DNA from: Nocardia pseudovaccinii NBRC 100343
Lineage (GTDB): Bacteria > Actinomycetota > Actinomycetes > Mycobacteriales > Mycobacteriaceae
Length of the DNA: 51,159 bases
Assembly: GCF_001613225.1 (NCBI RefSeq)
Contig: NZ_BDBY01000024.1
Location: 1 to 51,159 of the forward strand
Reading direction: 5' to 3'
In this document: piece after piece, positions 16,659 through 25,082 of the stretch
Layout: each line of letters starts with the position of its first letter
How positions within the stretch are numbered: position 1 is the stretch's first letter
Translations under genes and position numbers: made by a program
Notes under the pieces: generated by a model
Database searches by the model: none
What the model was told of the DNA's origin: nothing
The model's input: only the letters and a program-made list of their open reading frames with translations

Positions 16659-18236
16659 ATGACGCACCCGAAGCTGAGACTGTGTCGTGCCCGGCCCTTG
16701 GCATTGTTCGCCACCACGATCGTTGCCACAATGATGTTGCCCAGCAGCGCATCAGCCGATCTGCAATCCGATATCGCCACCGCGGTCCAGGAATTCCTCG
16801 ATGTCGGCCGGACCTCGGTACCCCGGGCGGACTGCGGACCGGGATCGATGCCGGAAACCGGGCTGCAGGGCGATGTTTCGGCCGCCGACCGCGACAGTCG
16901 GCGCAGCACCCAGGGCTACACCTGCAATATGTCGATGGTCGGCAATTACGCCGGACGCGGCGCGGGCATCACCTCCACCAGCTTCGACCACTGCGCCTAT
17001 ATGGGTTCGTTCTTCCCCGGTGACCTGATCAGCGAGGGCCGCGGCGTCCAGGTACTCGACGTCTCCGACCCGGCGCACCCGCGCCCGACGGTCACCCTGA
17101 CCGAACCCGCGATGCTCGCGGGCACCTGGGAGAGCCTCAAGGTCAATACCGAACGCAAATTGCTGGTCGGGACCGGTGTGCCGGTCGGCGAGGGCGTCGG
17201 CTATCTGTCGGTCTACGATGTCTCCGATTGCGCGTATCCGAAGCTGCTCAATCTCGGACCGGGCACAAATCTGCTGATGCCGCTGCCGATCACCACACAC
17301 GAGGGCGGCTGGTCACCCGACGGCCGCACCTACTGGGCCTCAGGCGTCGCGCCCGGTTTCGTCAGCGCGGTCGATCTCACCGATCCGGCCGATCCGCACG
17401 TCATCTGGCAGGGGCTGACCGGCATCGAGGCGCACGGCTTCGGCATCAGTCCGGACGGCAACCGCATGTACCTTTCCGCGCTCGGCGGATTCACCGTGCT
17501 CGATATCAGCGCGGTTCAGCGCCGCGACCCCAACCCGCAGGTCACCCATATCGGCCGAACCTTCTGGACCGACGGCTGGGCCACCCAGCACAGCATCCCG
17601 GTGACCTATGACGGCAAGCCCTACCTCTACACCGTCGACGAAGGCGGTTCCGGCGGTGTGAAACTCATCGACATCTCCAACGACACCGCACCGAAGGTGG
17701 CCGGGAAGGTGAAGCTGGAGATCAACCTGCTGCAGAACATCGACAGCAATATCGGTAGTTCGATGGGCGGTTCGGCCTTCGCGTACGAATCGCACTACTG
17801 TGCCGCCGACCGCCCGGACAACCCCACCGCCCTCGCGTGCGGTTGGATCTCCTCCGGCATCAGGATTTTCGATATCCGCGATCCACACGATATCCGCGAG
17901 ATCGCCTACTTCAATCCACCCGCACGAACCGGCCAGAACCTGAGCCTGTGGAACTCACCGCATGCACTCGCGTCGATCATCGGTGTGCCGTTGATGAGCA
18001 CACCACCGGCCGCACGCGCGGTGTTGGAGGGACAATTCGATCCGTTGGACGCGCTCACCCCGCGCACCGGCAACCTCGCCTTCGGCGATGTCTCCACCGA
18101 CTGGTGTTTCTCGCCGCCGGAGTGGCGCGGCGACCAGCTGTATGTCGCCTGCTCCGATAACGGATTCATGGTGCTGCAACTGGAGAACGGCGTATATACG
18201 GTGCCCGAGAATCAGCAATCGACCGTCGGGTCGTAG
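16659..18236 (+). CDS. Secreted LVIVD/beta-propeller repeat protein
   Basis: A 525-residue exported protein. A signal peptide spans residues 1-34 (basic start, hydrophobic LALFATTIVATMMLPSSASA, cleavage before D). The mature part has repeated blades of the LVIVD type, seen as GVQVLDVSDPAHPRPT, GYLSVYDVSDCAYPK, FVSAVDLTDPADPH and GVKLIDISNDTAPKV, suggesting a beta-propeller. Function is unknown; such proteins are often surface-associated. GGGA precedes ATG 16659. The DUF305 gene follows two bases after the stop, so the pair is cotranscribed. Confidence 0.85.
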   Translation: MTHPKLRLCRARPLALFATTIVATMMLPSSASADLQSDIATAVQEFLDVGRTSVPRADCGPGSMPETGLQGDVSAADRDSRRSTQGYTCNMSMVGNYAGRGAGITSTSFDHCAYMGSFFPGDLISEGRGVQVLDVSDPAHPRPTVTLTEPAMLAGTWESLKVNTERKLLVGTGVPVGEGVGYLSVYDVSDCAYPKLLNLGPGTNLLMPLPITTHEGGWSPDGRTYWASGVAPGFVSAVDLTDPADPHVIWQGLTGIEAHGFGISPDGNRMYLSALGGFTVLDISAVQRRDPNPQVTHIGRTFWTDGWATQHSIPVTYDGKPYLYTVDEGGSGGVKLIDISNDTAPKVAGKVKLEINLLQNIDSNIGSSMGGSAFAYESHYCAADRPDNPTALACGWISSGIRIFDIRDPHDIREIAYFNPPARTGQNLSLWNSPHALASIIGVPLMSTPPAARAVLEGQFDPLDALTPRTGNLAFGDVSTDWCFSPPEWRGDQLYVACSDNGFMVLQLENGVYTVPENQQSTVGS

Positions 18237-18238
18237 CT

Positions 18239-18880
18239 GTGTCCCGTTGGTTCCGGGTCGCGGCGCTCGCCTCGGTTGGGTTCGTCCTGGTTGTGCTCGG
18301 CGCGGCGCTGCGGCCGCTCGTATTGCCCGAACAGCATACGACCGCACCGGTTCTCAACGCGGTCGAGATCGGATTCGCGCAGGATATGACCGCGCATCAT
18401 CAGCAGGCGCTGATCATGGTGCAGCGCTTGGATCGTGACGTGGACCCGACCGTGCTGCGGCTGGCACAACAGCTTTCGGACGCGCAGAGCATCGAGATCG
18501 GGACCATGCTCGGATGGTTGCGGCTGGCCGATGCGTCGCCGCTGTCGTCGCATCCGATGGCGTGGATGCACGCCGATGCGGCTGTGTCGCAACATCATCC
18601 GGGCGCGGTCCAATCGAACGGCGATGCGATGCCTGGTATGGCTACTACCGCCGAACTAGACGCCCTGTCCGCAGCCCGCGGTCACGATGCCGAAATACTG
18701 TTCCTGCAATTGATGTTTCGTCATCATCAAGGCGGACTGGTGATGGCTCGTGCCGCCGACGAGCTTCTGACCTCGGGCCCGGTCAAGGAAACCGCGCGCT
18801 CGATGTTCCAGAGCCAGAGTCAGGAGGCCGGTGTGATCAGCGTGCTGCTCACCCAACTCGGCGGGCAGGCCACGCAATAG
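18239..18880 (+). CDS. DUF305 exported protein
   Basis: A 213-residue protein with one N-terminal hydrophobic segment (residues 5-27), then a DUF305 domain. The paired histidine motifs are clear: DMTAHHQQALIM near residue 45 and MFRHHQGGLVMARAADEL near 158. These His/Met-rich helices make an outer-face metal-binding role plausible, but no reaction is established for the family. The start is GTG 18239, immediately after the LVIVD protein stop. Confidence 0.88.
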   Translation: MSRWFRVAALASVGFVLVVLGAALRPLVLPEQHTTAPVLNAVEIGFAQDMTAHHQQALIMVQRLDRDVDPTVLRLAQQLSDAQSIEIGTMLGWLRLADASPLSSHPMAWMHADAAVSQHHPGAVQSNGDAMPGMATTAELDALSAARGHDAEILFLQLMFRHHQGGLVMARAADELLTSGPVKETARSMFQSQSQEAGVISVLLTQLGGQATQ

Positions 18881-18951
18881 CCGATCCGCCCCTCACCGGA
18901 TGCGGGTCGGCCACGCGGTGGGCAGCCCGGGGTTTCACCACGAAGATTCCG

Positions 18952-19731
18952 ATGCGCCCGAATCCGGAGGTACGGTCGATCCAGATCGACGGCACAGAAA
19001 GGCGCGCGCGACCCGTGATCCAGACCGAGACAGTCACCGTCCCCGAACACGTGCACGGATATCCCGACGTCGCGTTCGGCGGCTACGTCGCGGGCCTGCT
19101 GGCCGGGCCGTGCGAGGCCACCGAGATACGCGTCGACTTCCGTGCCAAGGTACCGTTGGAGACCCCGATGTCATTGCGCCCCACCAGATCCGGTGGATAT
19201 ACGCTGACCGATGCCAACGGCGCGCTACTCGCCGAATCCACTCCGGCGGTGCTCACCATCGATCCACCGCCCGCCCCGAGCTGGGTCGAGGCGAAGGCCG
19301 TCACCGATGCGGCCATGGTGTCGCGCCGCGTCACCGACTGCTATGGCTGCGGCGCCGCCTGCGCACCCGGCCGCGGCCTGCGCCTACTCACCTGGGACAC
19401 ACCGGATCACGACCTCGTCATCGCCGCCTGGACTCCGGATCCCGGCCTGGCCGACGAATCCGGCCAACTCCCGCCGGAAGTCGTGTGGTCCGCTCTCGAC
19501 TGCCCCGGCGGCTGGACCGCCATGCGAAAACAAGGTATGAGCTTCGGCGGCGTAACCGCGGCCCTCACCGCCACCCAACTCCTCCCCCTCTACCCCGGCT
19601 CCCCCTATATCTCCTACGCCTGGCCCATCAGCCACCAAGGCCGCAAACACACCGTCGGCATCGCCCTCGCCACGTCCTCCGGTGATCTCTGCGCCGTAGC
19701 CGAAGCCCTCTGGATCGAACCCAAACCCTGA
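18952..19731 (+). CDS. Hotdog-fold thioesterase-like protein
   Basis: A 259-residue protein resembling two-hotdog acyl-CoA thioesterase-like proteins. The first half reads YPDVAFGGYVAGLLAGPCEA then DFRAKVPLETPMSL and AESTPAVLTI, a normal hotdog helix-strand pattern. A Cys-containing linker follows (DCYGCGAACAPGRGL near residue 125), then a second half with strands DHDLVIAAW and ALDCPGGWTAM. ATG 18952 is chosen because upstream sequence in this frame runs into DUF305 coding sequence; a GTG near 19015 is an alternative. Convergent with the following minus-strand gene at 8 bases. Confidence 0.65.
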   Translation: MRPNPEVRSIQIDGTERRARPVIQTETVTVPEHVHGYPDVAFGGYVAGLLAGPCEATEIRVDFRAKVPLETPMSLRPTRSGGYTLTDANGALLAESTPAVLTIDPPPAPSWVEAKAVTDAAMVSRRVTDCYGCGAACAPGRGLRLLTWDTPDHDLVIAAWTPDPGLADESGQLPPEVVWSALDCPGGWTAMRKQGMSFGGVTAALTATQLLPLYPGSPYISYAWPISHQGRKHTVGIALATSSGDLCAVAEALWIEPKP

Positions 19732-19739
19732 ACCAGTGG

Positions 19740-20756
19740 TCACTTCATGGTGGCCAGGTTGTGCCAGAGGTTGCGGAGGCTGTCGGTCCCGCCGAACAGT
19801 GTGGTGAAGTTGGTGGAGTCGATCAGCACAATGTCACCGGCTCGTCTGTCGGCGGGCGGCATCCAGATCAACGTATTGAATTCCGTATTGCCTGCGGCGG
19901 TGAAGGGATGGGGTCGCTCGGGGTCGACACGCTGGCGGCCCAGGACACGAAGCGAGTCGGATTCCGGCGCGGTGAGTTCGTAGTGCGGTAGATGGGGGTG
20001 GAAGTTGAACGTCGTCACGTTGTCCAGCAGCCGGGGCGTGTCCAGATCGCGGAACCCTGTCAAGGGCGCGATCTCATTGGTGCCGTCCACAACCGCGGGG
20101 CGCAGGCCCCATTTGTTGTGCACCGGCACATCGAGGGCCCGCATGAGCGAGCGTGTGTACTGGCCGAATCGTTGCTGCCGCGGCACCAGTGGATCGCCGT
20201 GATGCTGGTATTCCATTTGTCGCTGCGCGTAGTCGTCGGTGCACCCGACGTCGTGGTGCGGCGCCAGCAGCAGGCAGGTGCCTTCGCGTTGCAGCCAGCC
20301 GCGGATCGCATCGATCTCGGCTGAGGCGGCTTGCTGCTCGGAAAGAACGTGATCGAGCCCGAACACCATCAGGGTGTCGGTGTCGGCCAGGATCCGCTCG
20401 TCGATCGGCAAGGTGTAGCCGGCCTGGTCGATGCGCTGGAACACCGCGACGGGGTGACCGGTGGCCTCTGCGGCCAACTGCTGAAACGCCAGCGTCGAGC
20501 GATGGAACAACTCCAGTGTGCCTGCGATGCCCTGCAGGAAGTGCGCGGCGTCGTATTCCGGAGTCTCGTAGCTCGGCCACAGTACGTTGCGCACCTCGGT
20601 CATCGTCGAGAAGCGGTTGTACATCTCGGCGGGATCGCGTTGGGCCTCCCATGGATAGCTCCATGTCCAATAGATGCTCATCCGCCGTCGCCCGTCGTGT
20701 TTGCGCGGAATGTGGTTCTGGTTGTAGGTGCGTGCCGACGGCAGGGTGCTGCTCAT
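19740..20756 (-). CDS. Uncharacterised protein of the DyP operon, possibly GATase1/ThuA-like
   Basis: A 338-residue protein I do not recognise by name. The stretch ILADTDTLMVFGLDHVLSEQ, then GWLQREGTCLLLAPHHDVGC, looks like the strand-helix-strand core of a class I glutamine-amidotransferase-like or ThuA-like fold. The C-terminus AGDIVLIDSTNFTTLFGG fits the last strand of that fold. I see no Cys-His-Glu triad in standard positions. The N-terminus has an unusual Trp/Tyr-rich segment (SIYWTWSYPW). ATG 20756 overlaps the DyP stop (ATGA), so it is translated with the peroxidase; the coupling makes a shared pathway likely. Confidence 0.6.
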   Translation of the reverse strand: MSSTLPSARTYNQNHIPRKHDGRRRMSIYWTWSYPWEAQRDPAEMYNRFSTMTEVRNVLWPSYETPEYDAAHFLQGIAGTLELFHRSTLAFQQLAAEATGHPVAVFQRIDQAGYTLPIDERILADTDTLMVFGLDHVLSEQQAASAEIDAIRGWLQREGTCLLLAPHHDVGCTDDYAQRQMEYQHHGDPLVPRQQRFGQYTRSLMRALDVPVHNKWGLRPAVVDGTNEIAPLTGFRDLDTPRLLDNVTTFNFHPHLPHYELTAPESDSLRVLGRQRVDPERPHPFTAAGNTEFNTLIWMPPADRRAGDIVLIDSTNFTTLFGGTDSLRNLWHNLATMK

Positions 20757-22102
20757 GGTGTCACCTCTCGACTGTCGAGCGTGGCCAGGTATCGGAGAGC
20801 GCTGATGCTCGGGAGGAAGAAGTACGCGCCGCCCCTGAGCGTGGTGAAGGCCGGCAGTCCCTTGTGCACCGTGCGGATGGGCCGCTTGGGGATCGTGAAA
20901 TCGAGGGTGCCGTCCTGGGTGCCGCAGATGGGGTCGTGTTCGTTGCCGAGTTCGTGGAATGTCTTGTCGTTGATCCAGACGTTCTGGGCGAACTCGAACT
21001 GGCGTACCAGGCTGGCGCAGATGATGAACGCGGCGATCCCGCGGTCCACTCCGTCGTCGGGGGCATCCTCGGGTAGCGCGGGCCCGTAGGTGGCGCCGCG
21101 GCGAATCATTCTGCGGCGGTTCATGTTCGGCGCGGTGTCACGGGGATTCAGACGCCGCGCGTGCGCGCCGAGTGGTACCGCGTAGCCGTGCGGATCCATT
21201 TCCTTGTAGTTGAAGTCGTTGTTGCGCATGGGATCCGCGCCCAGCGCCGGATCATCCCGGTCCGGCGCCAGCACCAGGGGGGCGCCGCTGCGCCAGCGCC
21301 CCATGATCTTCGCGGCGAGCAACTCCTGCTCCTCCGGGGTGTCCGAGTGCTCGCGCAGGTAGTTCCGAAACGCGCCGACGTGTTCCTGTAGCCGCCGGTA
21401 GGCCATATAGCTTCCGTTGCGGAACAACACCTCCGGCTGCGGCAGCGCTCGTGCCGGTCCCTCCTCGTCGGGGTAGCCCAGGATGAATTCCCCGGGTTGC
21501 AGCGGTGCCCCCGAACCTGGAGTCGGCGCTTCGCCGGATCCGGCGATCACCGGCTGGGACAACCGATCTCGGAACCCGAAATGATCGTGGGCGTAGTCGA
21601 AAGGCGGCGTCGCGTTCAGATCCAGGAACGACAACACGCGCACACCGGAGCAACGGGCGATCAGCTTGTGGTGTTCGGTGGTGCAGCGCTGGTGCTCGGC
21701 ATCGGTGCGGGCGAACAGGATCGCGATGGCGTGCACGTCGTCACCGGCCAGCCCACCCACCCAGTTGCCGGGAGCACAGGCGCCCGTGTCACCCAGGATG
21801 TCGGCGCGTGCGGCCATGCCTTCGCGGAACTCGTCCGGGAAGGTGGCGAGCGTTTCTTCCGGCACCCCGAGCGCCCGCAGCCCGCGCCAGGTGAAGGCCA
21901 GCGTGACCCAGCGGTCGGAACTGTCCATCGTGGCGCGCACGTCCGCGGCCGATTGCACACGGTCCACCAGCGGCGTCAACCAAGCCCGCGCCCCGACGGG
22001 ATCATCGAAGGACAGGAACTCGTAGCGGCCGGTCACCGCCGGGGTCCGGGTCAGCAGGATGTGCTGAATATCGTCGAGTTCGAGCATGGCCCAAGGGGTC
22101 AC
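20753..22102 (-). CDS. DyP-type heme peroxidase with variant GXXDG motif
   Basis: A 449-residue cytoplasmic dye-decolorising-type peroxidase. Family blocks are MLELDDIQHILLTR at the start, NGSYMAYRRLQEHVGAF near residue 250, the proximal-His region GAHARRLNPRDT with His near 314, RQFEFAQNVWIND near 370 and TLRGGAYFFLPSISALRYLA at the end. The distal motif, normally FGFRDGISQP, reads FGFRDRLSQP: Asp179 is kept but the following Gly is Arg180. GTG at 22102 overlaps the upstream stop (GTGA) and gives MTPWAMLELDD. There is no Tat or Sec signal. It is the middle gene of a three-gene operon. The peroxidase fold is secure; the activity of the variant is open. Confidence 0.88.
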   Translation of the reverse strand: MTPWAMLELDDIQHILLTRTPAVTGRYEFLSFDDPVGARAWLTPLVDRVQSAADVRATMDSSDRWVTLAFTWRGLRALGVPEETLATFPDEFREGMAARADILGDTGACAPGNWVGGLAGDDVHAIAILFARTDAEHQRCTTEHHKLIARCSGVRVLSFLDLNATPPFDYAHDHFGFRDRLSQPVIAGSGEAPTPGSGAPLQPGEFILGYPDEEGPARALPQPEVLFRNGSYMAYRRLQEHVGAFRNYLREHSDTPEEQELLAAKIMGRWRSGAPLVLAPDRDDPALGADPMRNNDFNYKEMDPHGYAVPLGAHARRLNPRDTAPNMNRRRMIRRGATYGPALPEDAPDDGVDRGIAAFIICASLVRQFEFAQNVWINDKTFHELGNEHDPICGTQDGTLDFTIPKRPIRTVHKGLPAFTTLRGGAYFFLPSISALRYLATLDSREVTP

Positions 22103-22659
22103 TGCATCTGGTCGAGCATGTCGGAGAACGCTGCTTTCAGCCGCAGCGCCTTTTTGATCTCGTCGGCGGTGACGTAGGGATACTCGCCGTATTCGAGAAA
22201 GCTCGGAAACTGGTGTTCGCGAACAAATTTCACGAACGCCTCCGGGTTTTCCTTCCAATCCTCCGGAAATCCCTCGAGATTGGTGAAAACCGTCGTGATG
22301 CCGGTCTGGGAGAACAGGGCAACGGCGTCCTCGGTGTATTTGTCGAAATCGGTGTCGAAAATTCCCTGATATTGGAAATGCAGTCCCGATCCGACGTCGA
22401 ACAAGACCCACCGCAGATAGTGCAGCCGCAGCGGCGCCAGCACATCCGGACCAGCTGCTATCGCATCCTGGATCTGCTTGCCGTATGCGCGAATAGCCTC
22501 CTCACGACCCGGCTTCACCTTGGCGATGATCGAGAACCCGTAGCAGGCCGGTGTCCGGGGATAGATCGGACCGTATCGTCCCCGCTCCAACTCGAAATAG
22601 CCTTCCGCCGGGATGGCCACGGCCGCCGGTTTACTCCAGTCGGGCTCGGTCGTCGTCAT
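22099..22659 (-). CDS. Probable dimeric alpha/beta-barrel partner protein, first gene of the DyP operon
   Basis: A 186-residue protein with blocks CYGFSIIAKVKPGREEAIRA near residue 40 and LHYLRWVLFDVGSGLHFQYQ near 75, consistent with ferredoxin-like (dimeric alpha/beta barrel) repeats, the same superfamily as DyP and chlorite dismutase. I cannot name a family. ATG 22659 follows GGTGGGTGAAG; an in-frame start further upstream is less likely. Its stop overlaps the DyP GTG. It may chaperone the peroxidase, bind its substrate or form a mixed barrel with it. Confidence 0.65.
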   Translation of the reverse strand: MTTTEPDWSKPAAVAIPAEGYFELERGRYGPIYPRTPACYGFSIIAKVKPGREEAIRAYGKQIQDAIAAGPDVLAPLRLHYLRWVLFDVGSGLHFQYQGIFDTDFDKYTEDAVALFSQTGITTVFTNLEGFPEDWKENPEAFVKFVREHQFPSFLEYGEYPYVTADEIKKALRLKAAFSDMLDQMQ

Positions 22660-22869
22660 ATCTTCACCCACCTTCCGCGCGGCAGTAAGCTGGACTTTCA
22701 ATATGCTATGCCTCGGCCGATCTCGCCGAAACCCACACAGCACCGGCAACTAGGACGGAATTCGAGCTACGACGTCGGTGCGTTGAATTGTGCGCCGGGA
22801 GCCCCACGAGGAAAACAGACCTGGCCGGAAATCCAGCCCACCGGCGTTCGGATTTGACACGATGACGTC

Positions 22870-23538
22870 ATGTCCACATCGCCGCAAAACACCGAGCGGG
22901 CGCCGACGCCGCGCCAGTTGTCGACACCGCGAGCGGCCGCCCTGGCCGGAGTGGTCTTCGCAGTGTTGTTCGGCACAACACTGATCTTGATCCGCATCGA
23001 CATGCCTGACGGCATCGAAGGCTCGACTCACTGGCTGAACAGTCAGCAGAATGCGATCAGAACAGCGACGGTGCTCATGCCCTTCGCCGGAATCAGCTTC
23101 CTATGGTTCGTCGGCGTCGTCCGCGACGGATTCGGCCGCTACGAAGACCGGTTCTTCCTATCGGTATTCCTCGGCAGCGGGCTGCTGTTCCTGGCGATGA
23201 TGTTCGTCGGCACCGCCGTCGCTGCCGGTCTGGTGTCCAGCAACACCGAAGTCACCGACCCGGCCGCGCGGGCCGCGGTGGTCGACTTCGGCAAGATGAT
23301 CGTGGTTTCGGCATGCCAGACCTACGCACTGCGGATGGCGGCCGTGTTCATGATCTCGCTCGCGACGATTTGGCTGAAGACCGGGCTGATGCCCCGCTGG
23401 CTCGCCGGTCTCAGCTATCTGGCGGCCCTGGCACTCCTGGTGGCCAGCGAAACGAGCAGATGGATGACGCTGGCTTTCCCGGCGTGGGTGCTCCTGGTCA
23501 GCATCCTCATCTTGGTTCGCTCCACATCCCGAACGTGA
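22870..23538 (+). CDS. Four-segment membrane protein of unknown function
   Basis: A 222-residue protein with a 25-residue polar N-terminus and hydrophobic segments near residues 25-43, 65-85, 98-120, 140-165, 172-192 and 198-215. A soluble loop (NTEVTDPAARAAVVDFGKM) lies between them. No catalytic motif is seen. It is divergent from the DyP operon across 210 bases, so a shared regulator is possible. ATG 22870 is the only good start. Confidence 0.75.
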   Translation: MSTSPQNTERAPTPRQLSTPRAAALAGVVFAVLFGTTLILIRIDMPDGIEGSTHWLNSQQNAIRTATVLMPFAGISFLWFVGVVRDGFGRYEDRFFLSVFLGSGLLFLAMMFVGTAVAAGLVSSNTEVTDPAARAAVVDFGKMIVVSACQTYALRMAAVFMISLATIWLKTGLMPRWLAGLSYLAALALLVASETSRWMTLAFPAWVLLVSILILVRSTSRT

Positions 23539-23581
23539 CAAACACCCACCAGGTCTGCGCGACTGTGCGACAGTACCCCTT

Positions 23582-24067
23582 GTGGACGAGCCAGCTCCCC
23601 GCCGTCCGGCCGATCTGGAGATGGTCTACCGGACCGTGTCGGACCGACGCCTGCAATACGAGAACCTCCTCTGGCAGGTTCCCGCCCTCAGCCTGACTGC
23701 CCAGGCATTCCTGTTCAGCATCTCGATGGGAGCCGACAACGATTCCGTCGCGCGCATAGCCTCGTCGCTACTCGCGCTGATCGTGTCGTTCATTTCGATC
23801 ATGCTCATGGCCAGCCATCGCCTTGCCGAGCGCAGGGACGCGCTGTGGCTGGAGCAGTTCGAACAGCAGCAGATCGGCGCGGGCACCTGGGGTTCACATG
23901 GCCCTGTCTTCGAGACGCAACTTCAGAGCGTCGATCTCGACGTCCCCTGGCTGGACAAGCTGATACCGATGCGGCAGATGTTCACCGTATGGGTCATCGG
24001 ACTGGCCTGTTTCGGCGTGGCCGCAATCTTCATGATCATCCGAACACTGGTTGCTGTCGGGCACTGA
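23582..24067 (+). CDS. Small membrane protein with two or three helices
   Basis: A 161-residue protein. A cytoplasmic start (PRRPADLEMVYRTVSDRRLQ) is followed by a hydrophobic pair near residues 35-78 (LTAQAFLFSISM, LLALIVSFISIMLMA), a soluble middle, and a last helix near 135-157 (WVIGLACFGVAAIFMIIRTL). No family is recognised; the overall plan resembles SMODS/SLATT-like or RipA-like small membrane proteins, but I cannot support that. The start is GTG 23582. Confidence 0.65.
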   Translation: MDEPAPRRPADLEMVYRTVSDRRLQYENLLWQVPALSLTAQAFLFSISMGADNDSVARIASSLLALIVSFISIMLMASHRLAERRDALWLEQFEQQQIGAGTWGSHGPVFETQLQSVDLDVPWLDKLIPMRQMFTVWVIGLACFGVAAIFMIIRTLVAVGH

Positions 24068-24101
24068 GCTCTACAGCGACGGCGGGCCTCGGCCGATCCG
24101 G

Positions 24102-24659
24102 TCAGGTGTTCTCGACGAAGCGGTACCAGCGATCGTGGAAGGGTTCGTAGCCGATACTGCCCGGTCCGGCGGGTCCGATGCTCGGGGCGCTGTCCGGGAA
24201 GTAGGCGAAGCCTTCGGAATTGGTGGCTCCGCCACTGACGTAGAACAGACAGGCGCCGTCGCGACGGGTGATGTAGGTGACGGTGTAGACACCAAGGCGG
24301 GTGCGATGGCCCGGATTGGCGCAGGCGGTGGCCTGATCTTCGAGGATGGGGCGGGACAGACGCCAACCGGTGGTTTCGGGCACTTCGTACCACACCAGCG
24401 CGGCGAGCGCAGCGATCAGTAGCGGTGCGGTAAGGCTCACCAGGACAGCGTGATAGCGGATCAGGCCCAGGATGGCGAAGACGATCGCGACCAGCCCGAC
24501 CACCGAAAGTCCCACCCACAGTAGCACTTTGGCTGGAAAGCTGCCCTGAGCAGCCAATTCCCAGCACAGCGCGGCACAGAGCAACGCGATGACGGTGGTG
24601 ATGGCGCCCATCCAGAGCTCGAACCACAACGGTGTCGGTCGGGGGCGGCCGCTGCTCAT
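24102..24659 (-). CDS. Membrane-anchored protein with extracytoplasmic domain
   Basis: A 185-residue protein with three hydrophobic helices (near residues 14-36, 43-65 and 70-90) followed by about 95 polar residues predicted outside the membrane. The outer part has two cysteines (QATACANPGHRT, DGACLFYVSGG) that could form a disulfide. Function is unknown. It is convergent with its left neighbour with 34 bases between them. Confidence 0.7.
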   Translation of the reverse strand: MSSGRPRPTPLWFELWMGAITTVIALLCAALCWELAAQGSFPAKVLLWVGLSVVGLVAIVFAILGLIRYHAVLVSLTAPLLIAALAALVWYEVPETTGWRLSRPILEDQATACANPGHRTRLGVYTVTYITRRDGACLFYVSGGATNSEGFAYFPDSAPSIGPAGPGSIGYEPFHDRWYRFVENT

Positions 24660-24811
24660 GCCAAAGAAGATACGTCGATCCGACCTGTCCCCGAAGGGAA
24701 TCGGCTCACCGTCTGTGGAGATATCTCACCGGGCAAAGGAAACCCCCGGACTCGGCGTCCCATCGAGGGGCCGGGACCGGGGGTCGTCGTACCAGACGTT
24801 CAGCTCGGCTA

Positions 24812-24913
24812 TTACAGCGGCGGAAAACCGGCCGAACCGGTGGCCATCCAGTTCCAGAACATCGCCGCGCGATTCACAACCAGGGCGAATACATCAAGGA
24901 CAACGCTTCCCAT
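24812..24913 (-). CDS. 33-residue hydrophobic microprotein
   Basis: ATG at 24913 has a textbook GAGGAAG ribosome binding site and ends at TAA 24812. The peptide begins MGSVVLDVFALVVNRAAMFW and ends GSAGFPPL; it is hydrophobic and aromatic-rich, so probably membrane- or envelope-associated. It lies alone in the 423-base gap between the membrane protein at 24659 and glcB; otherwise that gap holds only the glcB terminator. I do not recognise a family. The strong ribosome site is the main evidence. Confidence 0.5.
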   Translation of the reverse strand: MGSVVLDVFALVVNRAAMFWNWMATGSAGFPPL

Positions 24914-25021
24914 AAAACTTCCTCACATCCGACTGTCTCGTGCAGCGCCCAGGGTAACGGATCGTTATGCGGGTCGAAACCAGTCATCTGCCCCGTCGAC
25001 GGCCGTCATGTGGTAAAGGAA

Positions 25022-25054
25022 TCCCCCCGCCCGGCAAGCGCCCGGGCGGGGGGA
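25022..25054 (-). terminator. Intrinsic terminator of glcB
   Basis: A 12-bp perfect GC stem, CCCCCCGCCCGG / CCGGGCGGGGGG, with a 7-base loop. It sits 29 bases past the glcB stop and is followed on the minus strand by ATTCCTTTACC. It is one of the strongest hairpins in the window. Confidence 0.75.
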
Positions 25055-25082
25055 TTCACGAGTTACTCAGACGCGCAACGCC

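Noticed and set aside
22102..22411. Upstream extension of the DyP reading frame
   Set aside because: Overlaps the coding sequence of the preceding gene and is Arg-rich; GTG 22102 with the GTGA overlap fits better.
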